Assembly (NCBI GenBank): GCA_964434165.1
Contig: CAYSUS010000002.1
Location: forward strand, 80,931-144,930
Origin: CAYSUS01 sp964434165
Lineage (GTDB): Bacteria; Planctomycetota; Planctomycetia; Pirellulales; Thermoguttaceae
Reading direction: 5' to 3'
Length of the DNA: 64,000 nucleotides
The notes under the pieces were generated by a model. That model had not been told where the DNA came from and did not search any database. It saw only the letters and a program-made list of their open reading frames with translations. Within the stretch, counting starts at the first letter, position 1. Every line of letters starts with the position of its first letter. Positions 26,127-35,014 of the stretch are shown here, in pieces. The position numbers and the translations under genes are program-made.

Positions 26127-27125
26127 ATGATCGACGCGATCGAGTTCGAGAACTTCAAAGTGCTTCGCGAATGCCGGTTGCCGCTGGGGCCCTGCACGGT
26201 GCTGGTGGGCGCCAACGGAAGCGGCAAGAGCACGGTGCTGGAAGGGCTTGAGGTGATGGCGGGCCGCAGACCGCTCGCGCTCGACGAACACGCCTCGATG
26301 GCTTCGCGAGCCGGCAGCGGGAATGTCGCGATCCGCGGAGTCTGGGGCGGAGTCAATCGTGGCGTGGTGACCGTCGATCGCTCCACGCAGCAAGGAGAGC
26401 ACAGGCGCGGTCGCACCGATGACGCGGGCGCTATCGAGTCGGCGGATTGGCCGGACTACCTGAGGCGGATCCGTGTGTATTCCCTCGAACCCCCGCAGAT
26501 CGCCCGACCGACGGGGCCTCACCCCAAACCGGAGTTGGCCGCCGACGGTGCAGGGCTGGGCGGCGTGCTCACGCACCTTCAGGACACGGCGCCCGAGCGC
26601 TTCGACGACTTGAACGCGGAATTGGGGCGGTGGCTGCCCGAATTCGACCGCGTCTTGTTCGCCTACGACAACGACGGGAATCGCGTCTTCTTCCTCCGCA
26701 CCCGCGAGGGAGGTCATCGGATTCCAGCCAGCGATCTCTCCCACGGTACGCTGCTGGCCCTTGCGATCTTGACGATGGCTTACCTGCCGGAGCCACCGTC
26801 GCTTCTGGCCATGGAGGAGCCGGACCGGGGAATCCACCCGCGCCTCTTGCGGCGCGTGCAAGACGCCATCTGCCGCCTCGCGTATCCCGGAAGTGCGGAC
26901 GAATCGCGCCCGCCGGTCCAGGTCCTGGTGACCACGCACTCGCCCTACTTCCTGGACCTGTTCAAGGACCGCCCGGAGGAGATCGTCATCGCCGATCGCG
27001 TGGGAGACAGCGTGCGGTTCCGGCGTCTGTCGGACGTGCCCGAGATTGACGAGATCCTCGGCGGCGCGCCGCTTGGCGAGGTCTGGTACACGGGCATCCT
27101 TGGAGGAGTTCCTACCTCGCCATGA
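26127..27125 (+). CDS. SMC/OLD-like ATPase of a two-gene module
   Basis: A 332-residue ABC-like ATPase of the AAA_15/AAA_21 (OLD, RecF-like) class. Walker A is GANGSGKST (28-36), an ABC-signature-like DLSHGTLL lies at 203-210, Walker B is SLLAMEEPDRGIHP (225-238) and the switch histidine is TTHSPYFLD (269-277). The coiled-coil arms of SMC proteins are absent, and no TOPRIM nuclease domain is fused to the C-terminus. ATG 26127 is preceded by AGAGGAGG. The next gene overlaps it by four bases (ATGA), so the two proteins are likely made together. Such pairs are common in defence-type loci, but this one is not clearly one of the named systems. Confidence 0.85.
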   Translation: MIDAIEFENFKVLRECRLPLGPCTVLVGANGSGKSTVLEGLEVMAGRRPLALDEHASMASRAGSGNVAIRGVWGGVNRGVVTVDRSTQQGEHRRGRTDDAGAIESADWPDYLRRIRVYSLEPPQIARPTGPHPKPELAADGAGLGGVLTHLQDTAPERFDDLNAELGRWLPEFDRVLFAYDNDGNRVFFLRTREGGHRIPASDLSHGTLLALAILTMAYLPEPPSLLAMEEPDRGIHPRLLRRVQDAICRLAYPGSADESRPPVQVLVTTHSPYFLDLFKDRPEEIVIADRVGDSVRFRRLSDVPEIDEILGGAPLGEVWYTGILGGVPTSP

Positions 27126-27724
27126 AGGTCGCCGTGTTCAGCGAGTCGCCCGCAGACGAGGCCGCGATCCGGATGCTGGTCGCGGGCATCCTCGGCGAGC
27201 CGGTCGAATCGCCCGCCGTGCTCCGATCGCTGCACTATCATCGCGATGCCGATGGCGTAGTGATCGTTGCTGACTCGGATCGCTGTGTGCCGCACAAGCG
27301 CGATCATGCGTGTCCCCCGCCCGTCAACACCGGATGCCGTCACCGCCTTCTACAAGCCAAGGCCGCAGAGATCAGCGGACAACTCCGCGCGCGGCAAGGC
27401 CGAGGGCCGGTTCAGACTGCGGTGGGACTAGCCGTCCCGGCCATCGAAGCCTGGTATCTGGTCGGGAAGGAGTCCCGCGTCAGCGGGACCGAGTGGATGC
27501 TCGGACTCCAGACCCGCAGGCCGCCCTATTCGACTCGCGACCTGAAGCAGATGGTGTACGGAACGGACCGCCCATCCTTGGAGCTCGAGGCCCGCCGCGC
27601 TTCGGAGGCGGCGCGGAGGATTGTCGACGAGGAGCTTCTCGCCGCGCTGGAGGACCGGTTTCCCGGCGGTTTCGGGGCGATGGCCGACGCGGTCCACAAC
27701 TGGCAGCGCCTTCTGGGCGCGTGA
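27122..27724 (+). CDS. TOPRIM-like/DUF4276-like partner of the ATPase
   Basis: A 200-residue protein coupled to the ATPase. It begins VAVFSESPADEAAIRML, with an acidic residue (Glu8) at the end of the first strand, then VVIVADSDR (46-54), where Asp51 and Asp53 form a DxD. This Glu...DxD layout is the TOPRIM nuclease signature. AVPAIEAWYLV (near 108-118) resembles the conserved helix of DUF4276/RloB-like proteins, which are partners of AAA_21 ATPases. So the pair looks like an OLD-type nuclease divided into two chains. The domain call is from motif layout, not from a search. Alternative: a regulatory subunit without nuclease activity. Confidence 0.6.
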   Translation: MKVAVFSESPADEAAIRMLVAGILGEPVESPAVLRSLHYHRDADGVVIVADSDRCVPHKRDHACPPPVNTGCRHRLLQAKAAEISGQLRARQGRGPVQTAVGLAVPAIEAWYLVGKESRVSGTEWMLGLQTRRPPYSTRDLKQMVYGTDRPSLELEARRASEAARRIVDEELLAALEDRFPGGFGAMADAVHNWQRLLGA

Positions 27725-27736
27725 GCCAGTCCAGTT

Positions 27737-28870
27737 CTACCACGCCCCATCGCGGCGCAGGGCGGTGGAGGAGACGTCCTCGCGGAACTCGTCCATCGGC
27801 ACCTCGCGGCACAGGTCGCGGAGGACGTTGGGCAGTTCCAGGTCAGAAAGACGCATGAAGCCCATCCCCATGTCCCGCCCGAACACGAGGAACTTGCACC
27901 GGCGCGCGGCGATCTGCTCCAGGGCGCTGCGGCAGTCGGCCTCGCTGCCGTAGTAGCGGGGCGCGGCGATCCGACGCAGCGTGTCGGCCCCCACGATGAA
28001 CGTGGCCCCGGCAAACAGCCCGGCCTTCTCGACGAACTTCGACGCGCGCGTGAGCCATACGGTCTCGCCGGGGGCGAACTGCTCCAGGCGCCGCTGGATC
28101 TCGTAGTAGTCCAGCGGCGGCTTCTCCACGTTCTGGATGGAGATCTCGTATTCCACGGCCAGGCCGAACCGCTCGCGCGCGATCTCGGCCATGCGGCGGT
28201 GTCCGCGGTGCATGGGATTGAACGCCCCAGGGAAGATCGCCCTGGCGGGCTGGCCCCAGCTCACCGCCGTCTCGCCGCAGGCGACGGCTTCGGTACGGCC
28301 CAACAGCAGGTCGCGCCAGGGCGGGGGCGCCTCGGCGTGCGACGACTCCACGTGCTCGTCCTCGACCAGTTCGAGCGCAAGCCGATCGTCCAGCCCGCTG
28401 GCCTCCGCCACCGCGTTGAGCACCATCGCGCGCACCAGGCGCTCCTCCTCGGTGCGCGTGCGGCGGCCCTTGACGAGCTCGAGCGAGTGCGTGACCGTCA
28501 TCGACTCGGTCTGCACGCCCACGTGCGCGCGGTGCGGGCCCTTCTTCGGGCGAAGCGATGCCAGGCTCGCGCTGCAAGACACCCCGGCAAGGGGGTTGTT
28601 GCCTTTGGCGTAGGAGGCGGCCCGCTGAAACCCCACCATGGCCATGGCCCGGGCGGTCGGGGGGGCGCAGAAGTGGTCGGGCCGGCCGCCCAGCCAGTGA
28701 ACGAGGGCACCTTCGGCGTAAGGAACCACCGCCTCCAGTAGGGTATTCGACGCCCCCGGCACCTCCAGGAGGGATGAGATGGCCCCGCTGCCTCCACCAG
28801 CCATGAGAAGGACGATCCGCGTGGGGCGCTCGTGAATTCGCGCTACGAAATTGTGGGTTTCTTGGGTCAT
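27737..28870 (-). CDS. CinA-like domain fused to nucleotidyltransferase
   Basis: A 377-residue protein with two parts. Residues about 17-155 resemble the C-terminal amidohydrolase domain of CinA/PncC (GGGSGAISSLLEVPGASNTLLEAVVPY; NPLAGVSCSASLASLRP), an NMN deamidase. Residues about 208-377 are a cytidylyltransferase-like domain with the nucleotide-binding HxGH (HRGH, 221-224) after FPGAFNPM, and the closing SSTALR (367-372), as in NaMN/NMN adenylyltransferases. The two activities would sit in pyridine-nucleotide recycling, but the substrate is inference. The catalytic serine motif of PncC (ESCTGG) is altered here (MAGGGSG). It is convergent with the ATPase/TOPRIM module. Confidence 0.75.
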   Translation of the reverse strand: MTQETHNFVARIHERPTRIVLLMAGGGSGAISSLLEVPGASNTLLEAVVPYAEGALVHWLGGRPDHFCAPPTARAMAMVGFQRAASYAKGNNPLAGVSCSASLASLRPKKGPHRAHVGVQTESMTVTHSLELVKGRRTRTEEERLVRAMVLNAVAEASGLDDRLALELVEDEHVESSHAEAPPPWRDLLLGRTEAVACGETAVSWGQPARAIFPGAFNPMHRGHRRMAEIARERFGLAVEYEISIQNVEKPPLDYYEIQRRLEQFAPGETVWLTRASKFVEKAGLFAGATFIVGADTLRRIAAPRYYGSEADCRSALEQIAARRCKFLVFGRDMGMGFMRLSDLELPNVLRDLCREVPMDEFREDVSSTALRRDGAW

Positions 28871-29101
28871 GCCGCCGCGCCTGAAGTGGAGCCCCTTTTT
28901 CCCAGATTAACAGAATCCGGTCAAGTCGGCTTGGGATCGAACGCGGTTGTCGGCTCGCGGCGGCCCGATTCCTCGGCCGATCTCAAGATTCCCGCGGACG
29001 CCCCGAAGTACCCTCCACGGAGGCGGCCCCACGGAGCCGCCCAGGAAGACCGTCGGTATTCGAAGCAAACAGTACAGGGCATCGTGAAAGGAGGGTCAAC
29101 C

Positions 29102-29902
29102 ATGATCCGCAAGGTACTCTTCGGAACGGGAATCGCGCTAGGGGTTGGTATCCTGCTGTTCGGCCGCGACGCGGTCAGCTACGTGAGCACGTCGGTGGGC
29201 TACGTGAAGGACTCGGTCAAGGAAAGCGTGCCGGTCGAGTTCCAGATTCAGCGTGCCCGCAAGATGATCGCCGACCTGGAGCCGGAGATCCGCAAGAACA
29301 TGCACGTGATCGCCAGGGAAGAGGTGGAGGTGAAGCGCCTGGAGGAGCGCATCGACAGGGCCGAGTCGCGTCTGGGCGAGGACAAGGAGGACATCCTGCG
29401 TCTGAAAAGCGATCTGGCTGAGGACAAGAGCAAGTACGTCTACGCCGGTCGGACGTACACTACGGACGAGGTGAAGACCGATCTGTCCCGCCGGTTCCAG
29501 CGGTTCAAGACCGCCGAGGCCACGCTGAAGAGCCTTCAGCAGTTGCACGCGGCGCGAAGCAAGAGCGTGGAGGCCGCGCGCCAGAAGCTCGAGGGCATGC
29601 TCGCCTCCCGCCGCCAGTTGCAGGTGGACGTGGAGAACCTGGAGGCCCAGCGCCAGATGGTGGCGGCCGCCCAGACCACCAGCGAGTACGTGTTCGACGA
29701 CAGCAAGCTGGGCCGCGTGAAGGAGCTGGTGGGTGACCTCCGCACGCGGCTGGACACGGCGGCGGCCCTGGTGGAGGCCGAGACCGAGTTCCGCGACGAG
29801 ATCCCGCTGGACGAGCCCTCGCCGGCCAGCATTGTGGAGCAGGTCTCGGAGTACTTCGGCGAGGGCGGGCCCGAGGCTGCCAACCTGGCCCTGAACGACT
29901 GA
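29102..29902 (+). CDS. Membrane-anchored coiled-coil protein
   Basis: A 266-residue protein: one N-terminal hydrophobic segment (VLFGTGIALGVGILLFG) and a long coiled coil (about 45-225) of charged heptads (EEVEVKRLEERIDRAESRLGE; KSLQQLHAARSKSVEAARQKLE). It ends in an acidic tail. A perfect AAAGGAGGG Shine-Dalgarno lies at 7 bp before ATG 29102, the strongest in the window. Its position just before the FHA and kinase genes suggests a structural or scaffolding role in that cluster. It is not PspA by its anchor. No catalytic residues are visible. Confidence 0.75.
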   Translation: MIRKVLFGTGIALGVGILLFGRDAVSYVSTSVGYVKDSVKESVPVEFQIQRARKMIADLEPEIRKNMHVIAREEVEVKRLEERIDRAESRLGEDKEDILRLKSDLAEDKSKYVYAGRTYTTDEVKTDLSRRFQRFKTAEATLKSLQQLHAARSKSVEAARQKLEGMLASRRQLQVDVENLEAQRQMVAAAQTTSEYVFDDSKLGRVKELVGDLRTRLDTAAALVEAETEFRDEIPLDEPSPASIVEQVSEYFGEGGPEAANLALND

Positions 29903-30003
29903 CCTGCCCGAATGCGGGGAAGCGCCTCGGTCCGGTTTGCGCGGGCCGTCAGGCGCTTTCCCCGCGCCGGAGTCCCTGGACCTTTGTGCTGCCGGGGTGT
30001 CCA

Positions 30004-30672
30004 ATGATCAGGTGGCCTTCGTTTCCCGGCTGGCAGGCGCTCATGAGCGGCACCTCCCCCCGCAAGCCCGAGCGGTTCGTCTTGTGGATTGACTCGGTCG
30101 GGGGGTTCCTGGTGTGTTTGCGTGAGGAGATCGTGATCGGCCAGCCCGGCTGCGGGAGCGAGGTGGATGTGCCGGTGATGGCCGACGTCTCGCGCCGGCA
30201 CGCTCGAATCCGCCGCGACGGCGAGGGCTACCTCCTCGAGGCGTGGCGCGAGGTCCGCGTGGACGGTCAGGCGGTCCGGGCGGCGGCCCCGCTGGTGGAT
30301 GGGTGCCGGATCGAGCTGGGGCGAGGCGTGCTGCTGAAGTTCACGCGGCCCAACGCCCTGACCACGACGGCCCGGCTGGAGCTGCTCAGCCGCCACCACA
30401 CGGAGCCTCGCACGGACGGCGTGCTGCTGATGGCCGACTCGTGCATTCTGGGGCCCAAGCGGCACAGCCACGTGGTTTGCCCTCTGTGGCGTGAGGAGCT
30501 GATTCTGTACCGCCACGGCGGCGAGCTGTACTGCCGCACGGCGGGCGAGCTGGAGATCGACGGGGTGCGCTACTCGGAGCGCGGCGGCCCGCTGCGCGCC
30601 GATTCGCGCATCGTGTGCGATCAGAACTCGCTGGGACTCGAGCCGGTCGAGGAAAGATTGAAGGACGTGTAG
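30004..30672 (+). CDS. FHA-domain protein with a second degenerate copy
   Basis: A 222-residue cytoplasmic protein. Residues about 24-104 form a forkhead-associated domain: EIVIGQPG (42-49), then SRRHARI (63-69), the phosphothreonine-binding Ser-Arg-x-His signature, and the closing strand. Residues about 135-215 look like a second, degenerate FHA repeat (SCILGPKRHSHVVCPL) without the SRxH. It probably reads threonine phosphorylation made by the kinase encoded next. ATG 30004 is used; a GTG at 29986 is in the same frame. Confidence 0.75.
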   Translation: MIRWPSFPGWQALMSGTSPRKPERFVLWIDSVGGFLVCLREEIVIGQPGCGSEVDVPVMADVSRRHARIRRDGEGYLLEAWREVRVDGQAVRAAAPLVDGCRIELGRGVLLKFTRPNALTTTARLELLSRHHTEPRTDGVLLMADSCILGPKRHSHVVCPLWREELILYRHGGELYCRTAGELEIDGVRYSERGGPLRADSRIVCDQNSLGLEPVEERLKDV

Positions 30673-30811
30673 CGAATGGCGCGTGGGGCTGGCCGCGAAG
30701 CGCCGGCATCGTGGAAGCGAGAAGTCCGAGCCACTGCGAACGGCACCCCTCAAGCCGTGGGCCGCTCGGCCCGGCCGGAGATCGTCCGGCGGACAGGGTG
30801 CCACGTCGTGG

Positions 30812-30817
30812 TAAAAT
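30812..30817 (+). promoter_or_regulatory. -10-like hexamer before the kinase gene
   Basis: TAAAAT lies 57 bp before the ATG at 30875. No TTG-type -35 is seen at the right distance. Confidence 0.3.
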
Positions 30818-30874
30818 AAAGTGACGGCCGTCCGGGGGGCTCTTCCACCGGCCGCGGCCGGGGAACGCGGACCC

Positions 30875-32884
30875 ATGAAAGAAGCCGTAGCCACCGTGAA
30901 TCCGGAAGCCGACAACCCGGCCGACCTCCATGCCACCGCGGCAGGGGACCTTCGAGCGGCCAGCCAGGTCTCGGCCAAGTTCACCTATTCGAGTGGGGCC
31001 AGGCCGCTGGCCGGATACGTGCTCAAGCGCGGGATCGGCCACGGCGGGTTCGGCGAGGTCTACTATGCCACCAGCGACGCCGGCAAGGAGGTCGCGCTGA
31101 AGCTCATCCGCCGCAACCTGGAGGTCGAGCTCCGCGGCATCCGGCAGTGCCTGAATCTGAAGCACCCCAACCTGCTCGCGATCTTCGACATCCGCCGCGA
31201 CGACCAGGGCGACTCCTGGGTGGTGATGGAGTACATGTCCGGCGATTCCCTGCAGGACGTGGTTTTGGCACGGCCCGAGGGACTGCCGGCGGACGAGCTG
31301 CTCGCCTGGTTTCACGGCATCGCGGCCGGCGTGGCCTACCTGCACGACCACGGGATCGTGCACCGCGATCTGAAGCCGGGCAACCTGTTCTGCGACGAGG
31401 GCGTGGTCAAGATCGGCGATTACGGCCTGTCGAAGTTCGTCTCGTGCAGCCGACGCAGCGGACAGACCGAGAGCGTGGGCACGGTCCACTACATGGCACC
31501 CGAAGTGGCCAACGGCCGCTACGGCAAGGAGATCGACATTTACGCCCTGGGCATCATCCTCTACGAGCTGCTCACCGGGCGCGTGCCGTTCGAAGGGGAG
31601 AGCGTGGGCGAGGTGCTGATGAAGCACCTGACGGCCGAGCCCGACGTCGCGGTGCTCCCCGAGCCGTACCGCGGCGTGGTGGCCCAGGCGCTGGAGAAGG
31701 ACCCGGCCAAGCGGTTCAAGTCGGTCGGCGAGATGGTGTCGCTTCTTCCGGAGCCGCCCCGCGGCTCGATCGCGCCGGTGCGCGTCACGCCGGCCCCGGC
31801 GGCCGCGCCCCGCACGCCTCCGCCGGTGCGGGCGCCGGCGGTCGTCGCCGTGGCCGAGATCGTCGAGGAAGAGCCGATCCTCCGCGCGGTCCGCCACTTC
31901 AGCCAGCGCATGTACCACGCGTGGAACGAGTCGAATCTGAACACCCCGACCAAGGTGGTGCTGATCGTCGTGGGGGCCTTCGCGCTGTTGGCCACGGCCG
32001 AGGTGCTCATCCCGATGGCGATCCTGCTGTTGATCGCCTACGGGATCTACCGCGTGGTCCGCTCGATGGTGATCGGTCATCACGGCCGCGGTGCCTATGC
32101 GCACGCGCACGGTCCCGCGACGATGGCGGTCCGCCACGCGGCGGCGCCGGCCGACCGACCCCGAGAGGGGCGCTCGCCCTTCCACCCCAGGTGGATTCCT
32201 CCCCGTGAGCGGGCGGCCAACGCCCTGGTGTGCAAGCCCAAGCTGGAACGCGCGGCCGAGCTGGTCGGCTCGATGCTCGGCGGGGCCCTGGTGGCGATCA
32301 CGATGTGCGTGGTGGTCGTCATCCTCAACGCCTACCGCACCGACGGGACCTATCCGGCCCCGGAACAGTGCGCGTGGCTGGTGCTGATGAGCATTGCCGG
32401 CACCTGGACCGTGCTGGTCACGTCGAAGTTCTGGGAGGGGACCCAGGGGGAGCCCGTCCTCCGCCGCTTCCTCATGCTCGTGCTGGGGCTGGGGCTGGGG
32501 CTTTGCGGCTACGCGGCCAGTCGTGGCCTTCTGGTCACGCTCGAGACGATCAAGGATTTCCCGCCGCCGTCCAACAACATCGACCTGCGACTGCCCGCCA
32601 GCTTTCACGGGGTGGGCGGGGAGCCGCTGCTGATGGCGTTCCTGGCGTCGTTCGGGGCCCTGTTCTTCGTGCTGCGGTGGTGGCGCCAGGCCGATCCGCT
32701 GCGGACCACGCGCCTGAGCCTGTGGTCGCTGCTGGTCAGCGTGCTGGCCGCGGCGCTGGTGGCCGAGCTGTTCCAGTTTCCGCAGCCCTGGCTGCCCATG
32801 ATGGCGGGGGCCATGTCCGTGGCGATCCAGCTTTCCAGTCCCTGGTGCCACCCGCGGAAACGTTACCTGGAGAACGCCACCTAG
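30875..32884 (+). CDS. Ser/Thr protein kinase with multi-TM C-terminus
   Basis: A 669-residue kinase. The domain (about 45-315) has the glycine loop GIGHGGFGEV, the lysine ALK (Lys76), HRDLKPGN near 163-170 and DYG instead of DFG (near 183), with MAPEV as the APE site. Tyr for Phe in DFG is a mild variation and Asp is kept, so activity is likely. The C-terminal half has six or so hydrophobic segments (for example KVVLIVVGAFALLATAEVLIPMAILLLIAYGIY), so the enzyme sits in the membrane with its kinase domain inside. ATG 30875 begins MKEAVATV; the frame is open to 30821. Its neighbours suggest that it phosphorylates the FHA partner or cluster proteins. Confidence 0.9.
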   Translation: MKEAVATVNPEADNPADLHATAAGDLRAASQVSAKFTYSSGARPLAGYVLKRGIGHGGFGEVYYATSDAGKEVALKLIRRNLEVELRGIRQCLNLKHPNLLAIFDIRRDDQGDSWVVMEYMSGDSLQDVVLARPEGLPADELLAWFHGIAAGVAYLHDHGIVHRDLKPGNLFCDEGVVKIGDYGLSKFVSCSRRSGQTESVGTVHYMAPEVANGRYGKEIDIYALGIILYELLTGRVPFEGESVGEVLMKHLTAEPDVAVLPEPYRGVVAQALEKDPAKRFKSVGEMVSLLPEPPRGSIAPVRVTPAPAAAPRTPPPVRAPAVVAVAEIVEEEPILRAVRHFSQRMYHAWNESNLNTPTKVVLIVVGAFALLATAEVLIPMAILLLIAYGIYRVVRSMVIGHHGRGAYAHAHGPATMAVRHAAAPADRPREGRSPFHPRWIPPRERAANALVCKPKLERAAELVGSMLGGALVAITMCVVVVILNAYRTDGTYPAPEQCAWLVLMSIAGTWTVLVTSKFWEGTQGEPVLRRFLMLVLGLGLGLCGYAASRGLLVTLETIKDFPPPSNNIDLRLPASFHGVGGEPLLMAFLASFGALFFVLRWWRQADPLRTTRLSLWSLLVSVLAAALVAELFQFPQPWLPMMAGAMSVAIQLSSPWCHPRKRYLENAT

Positions 32885-32902
32885 GCGAAGGCGTCGGAGA
32901 CG

Positions 32903-34219
32903 ATGGAGGCAGCCGTGAGTTTTTTCGCACTAATCATCGTGGCCGTGCTCGGGCTGGTGTTCATGGGCGGCCTGGTGCTGGCGGTCTCGCTCCTGGCGCA
33001 TCGCAAGACGCGGCCGGTGGGCTTCGCGCTCCTCGGGGTCGGCGTCATCGTGGTCCTCGCGGGCTTCCTGGTGACTGCTCCGCTGCTCTATCTGAGGTCC
33101 GAGGGCAGTGCGGAGATGGTGCGAAGGTATCATGCGCATTCGGAGGCTAAGGTCCACGCGGGCCTCGCCGCCCGCCGGATGTCCGTCGAGGAGTCGCCAG
33201 TGGGCGAGACCTCCGACGAGGTCGGGGGCGAGACCTCCGGCCGTACGGCAAGGGCGAGTGGATCTCCGAGCGGGGCGAGCAAGCCCGCATCGGGCGTCCT
33301 GCCCGCGGTCGGCCAGTCGCTCGCGCGCGGGGCCTCCGTGGCGACCGCCGCCGACTCGGCGCCGACGACCGGCAGGGCCACGCGCATCCTCGCCGCCACG
33401 AGCAAGGCCCTGGCCAAGGCCCTGGAAGAGCAATCCCGCCGGTCCCGCCGCGGGCCCTCCGGCAGCCGGCCCGCTAAGCCGCCGAAGGAAGAAACGCCCG
33501 AGAACAAGCCCGAGTCGCTCGCGGGCCCGGTCGACGTTCCGGTGAGCCTGCGGGACGAGTTCGAGCGGTGGGTCGAGGCCCGCACCGAGGCGACGATGAG
33601 CGAGCTCCGCACGGAGTTCGACGCCTGGCTGGAGACCACCGGCCGGCGCCCGGCCGGCGGTCTCGCGCCGTTGCGAGGCGCGCCGGCGTGGGTGACCGCC
33701 GAGGACCTGGGGCTGATCGACCGCGCCGAGGAGCTGGACCGGATCGACGGCGACCGCGACCTGGGGCTGATCGTCGGCGACTACTGCGCCCGCGTCTCCG
33801 TCGGGCCGTACGCCACCGGGGCCGAGTGCGACGAGGCCCTCGGCCCGGCCTTGCAGCAGGCCGTGGCCGACTACGCGGAGCGGTACTTCGGTCCGGGCGG
33901 CTCGGCGGGACTGCACCTGCCGCCGGGCCTGTTGCGCGACGAGCTGGTGGTCGCCACGTGGGACGAGACGCAGGTCACCGATTTCGGCCCGGAGATGGGG
34001 CCCCGGCCCATGATCCACCGCTACGCCCTGCTCCGCTTCGACCAGCCCGTCAAGGAGGACCTCAGGCGGATGCACCACCGGGCCGTGGTCGATCGCCGCT
34101 TGTGGAAGGTCGGCTTTGGACTGGCGGGCGTGCTCGGCACGTTGGGCGTGGCGCTCGGCCTGCTGAAGATCGGCGTGGCGCGGCGGCGAACGGCCTCCGA
34201 ACGCGACGAGACCTCCTGA
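32903..34219 (+). CDS. Membrane protein of unknown function in the kinase cluster
   Basis: A 438-residue protein starting 18 bp after the kinase stop. Two N-terminal transmembrane segments (about 5-30 and 40-63) and one near the C-terminus (about 400-420) enclose a long, Ser/Pro/Arg-rich disordered linker and a globular region (about 240-390) with many acidic residues. I recognise no family. Its tight spacing to the kinase suggests co-transcription and a role in the same pathway, perhaps as a substrate or anchor. Confidence 0.65.
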   Translation: MEAAVSFFALIIVAVLGLVFMGGLVLAVSLLAHRKTRPVGFALLGVGVIVVLAGFLVTAPLLYLRSEGSAEMVRRYHAHSEAKVHAGLAARRMSVEESPVGETSDEVGGETSGRTARASGSPSGASKPASGVLPAVGQSLARGASVATAADSAPTTGRATRILAATSKALAKALEEQSRRSRRGPSGSRPAKPPKEETPENKPESLAGPVDVPVSLRDEFERWVEARTEATMSELRTEFDAWLETTGRRPAGGLAPLRGAPAWVTAEDLGLIDRAEELDRIDGDRDLGLIVGDYCARVSVGPYATGAECDEALGPALQQAVADYAERYFGPGGSAGLHLPPGLLRDELVVATWDETQVTDFGPEMGPRPMIHRYALLRFDQPVKEDLRRMHHRAVVDRRLWKVGFGLAGVLGTLGVALGLLKIGVARRRTASERDETS

Positions 34220-34277
34220 TCCCGCGGTGGGCGTCCGCGCGGGCGGCGGCCGGTTCCATTCTCGCCCTGCCATCTGA

Positions 34278-34283
34278 TAGGAT
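34278..34283 (+). promoter_or_regulatory. -10-like hexamer before the ECF sigma gene
   Basis: TAGGAT lies 71 bp before the ATG at 34355. No strong -35 is seen. Confidence 0.3.
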
Positions 34284-34354
34284 GGACCCGTCCGGGCAGT
34301 CGGCTCGCGGGGAGCGGGACGCCCCCGGAATGGCCCCCAGAAACCGTCAGGTCC

Positions 34355-35014
34355 ATGCCCTCACCCACGCAGTCCGACCGCCTCCTCGTGCGGCAGATCC
34401 GCGAAGGCCAGTCCGAGGCCTGGAACGAGCTGATTGCGCGGTTCGAGGGACGCCTCTTGGCCTACGTGGTGCGCCGGGTGAAGAACCGGCAGGCGGCCGA
34501 GGACGTGGTGCAGGAGACGTTCGTCGGCTTTCTCACCAGCCTGCCGAACTACGACGAGAAGCGGTCGCTCGAAAGCTGGCTGTTCTCGATCGCTGCCCAC
34601 AAGCTCACCGACCACCTCCGCCGCGAAGGGCGCCGGCCCACCTTGCCGCTGGTGCCGTCGAGCAGCAGCGGCAGCAGTTGGGATCCGCCCGCCGCGGCCC
34701 GGGCGCCCAGTTCGATCTTCCGCAGCGGCGAGCGGAGGGAGCTGGAGGAGAACGCCCTGGTGGAGGCCCTGGAGGAGATCATCGAGCGGTGGCGCCGCCG
34801 GGGCGACTGGGAGAAGATCGCCTGCGCCGAGCTGCTGATGGTCCGCGGGTGGGCCAACAAGGACGCCGCCGCCCGGATGGGCATCTCCGAGCAGACCGTG
34901 GCCAACCACAAGTTCGAGCTTCTGGCCAAGCTCCGCACGGCGGTACGCAAGCAGGGGCTGTCGGAGGACGTGTTTCCGGAGTTGTACGACGAGAAGGACG
35001 GGCCGGCGAAATGA
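34355..35014 (+). CDS. ECF-type sigma-70 factor
   Basis: A 219-residue extracytoplasmic-function sigma factor. Region 2 is clear: EAWNELIARFEGRLLAYVVRR and NRQAAEDVVQETFVGFL, then SWLFSIAAHKLTDHLRRE. Region 4 holds the helix-turn-helix MGISEQTVANHKFELLAKL. A Ser-rich linker lies between. It recruits RNA polymerase to stress-type promoters; the regulon is not seen here. A small protein that could be its anti-sigma factor is encoded 105 bp downstream. The last codons lie in a dispersed repeat (35010-35039). Confidence 0.9.
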   Translation: MPSPTQSDRLLVRQIREGQSEAWNELIARFEGRLLAYVVRRVKNRQAAEDVVQETFVGFLTSLPNYDEKRSLESWLFSIAAHKLTDHLRREGRRPTLPLVPSSSSGSSWDPPAAARAPSSIFRSGERRELEENALVEALEEIIERWRRRGDWEKIACAELLMVRGWANKDAAARMGISEQTVANHKFELLAKLRTAVRKQGLSEDVFPELYDEKDGPAK

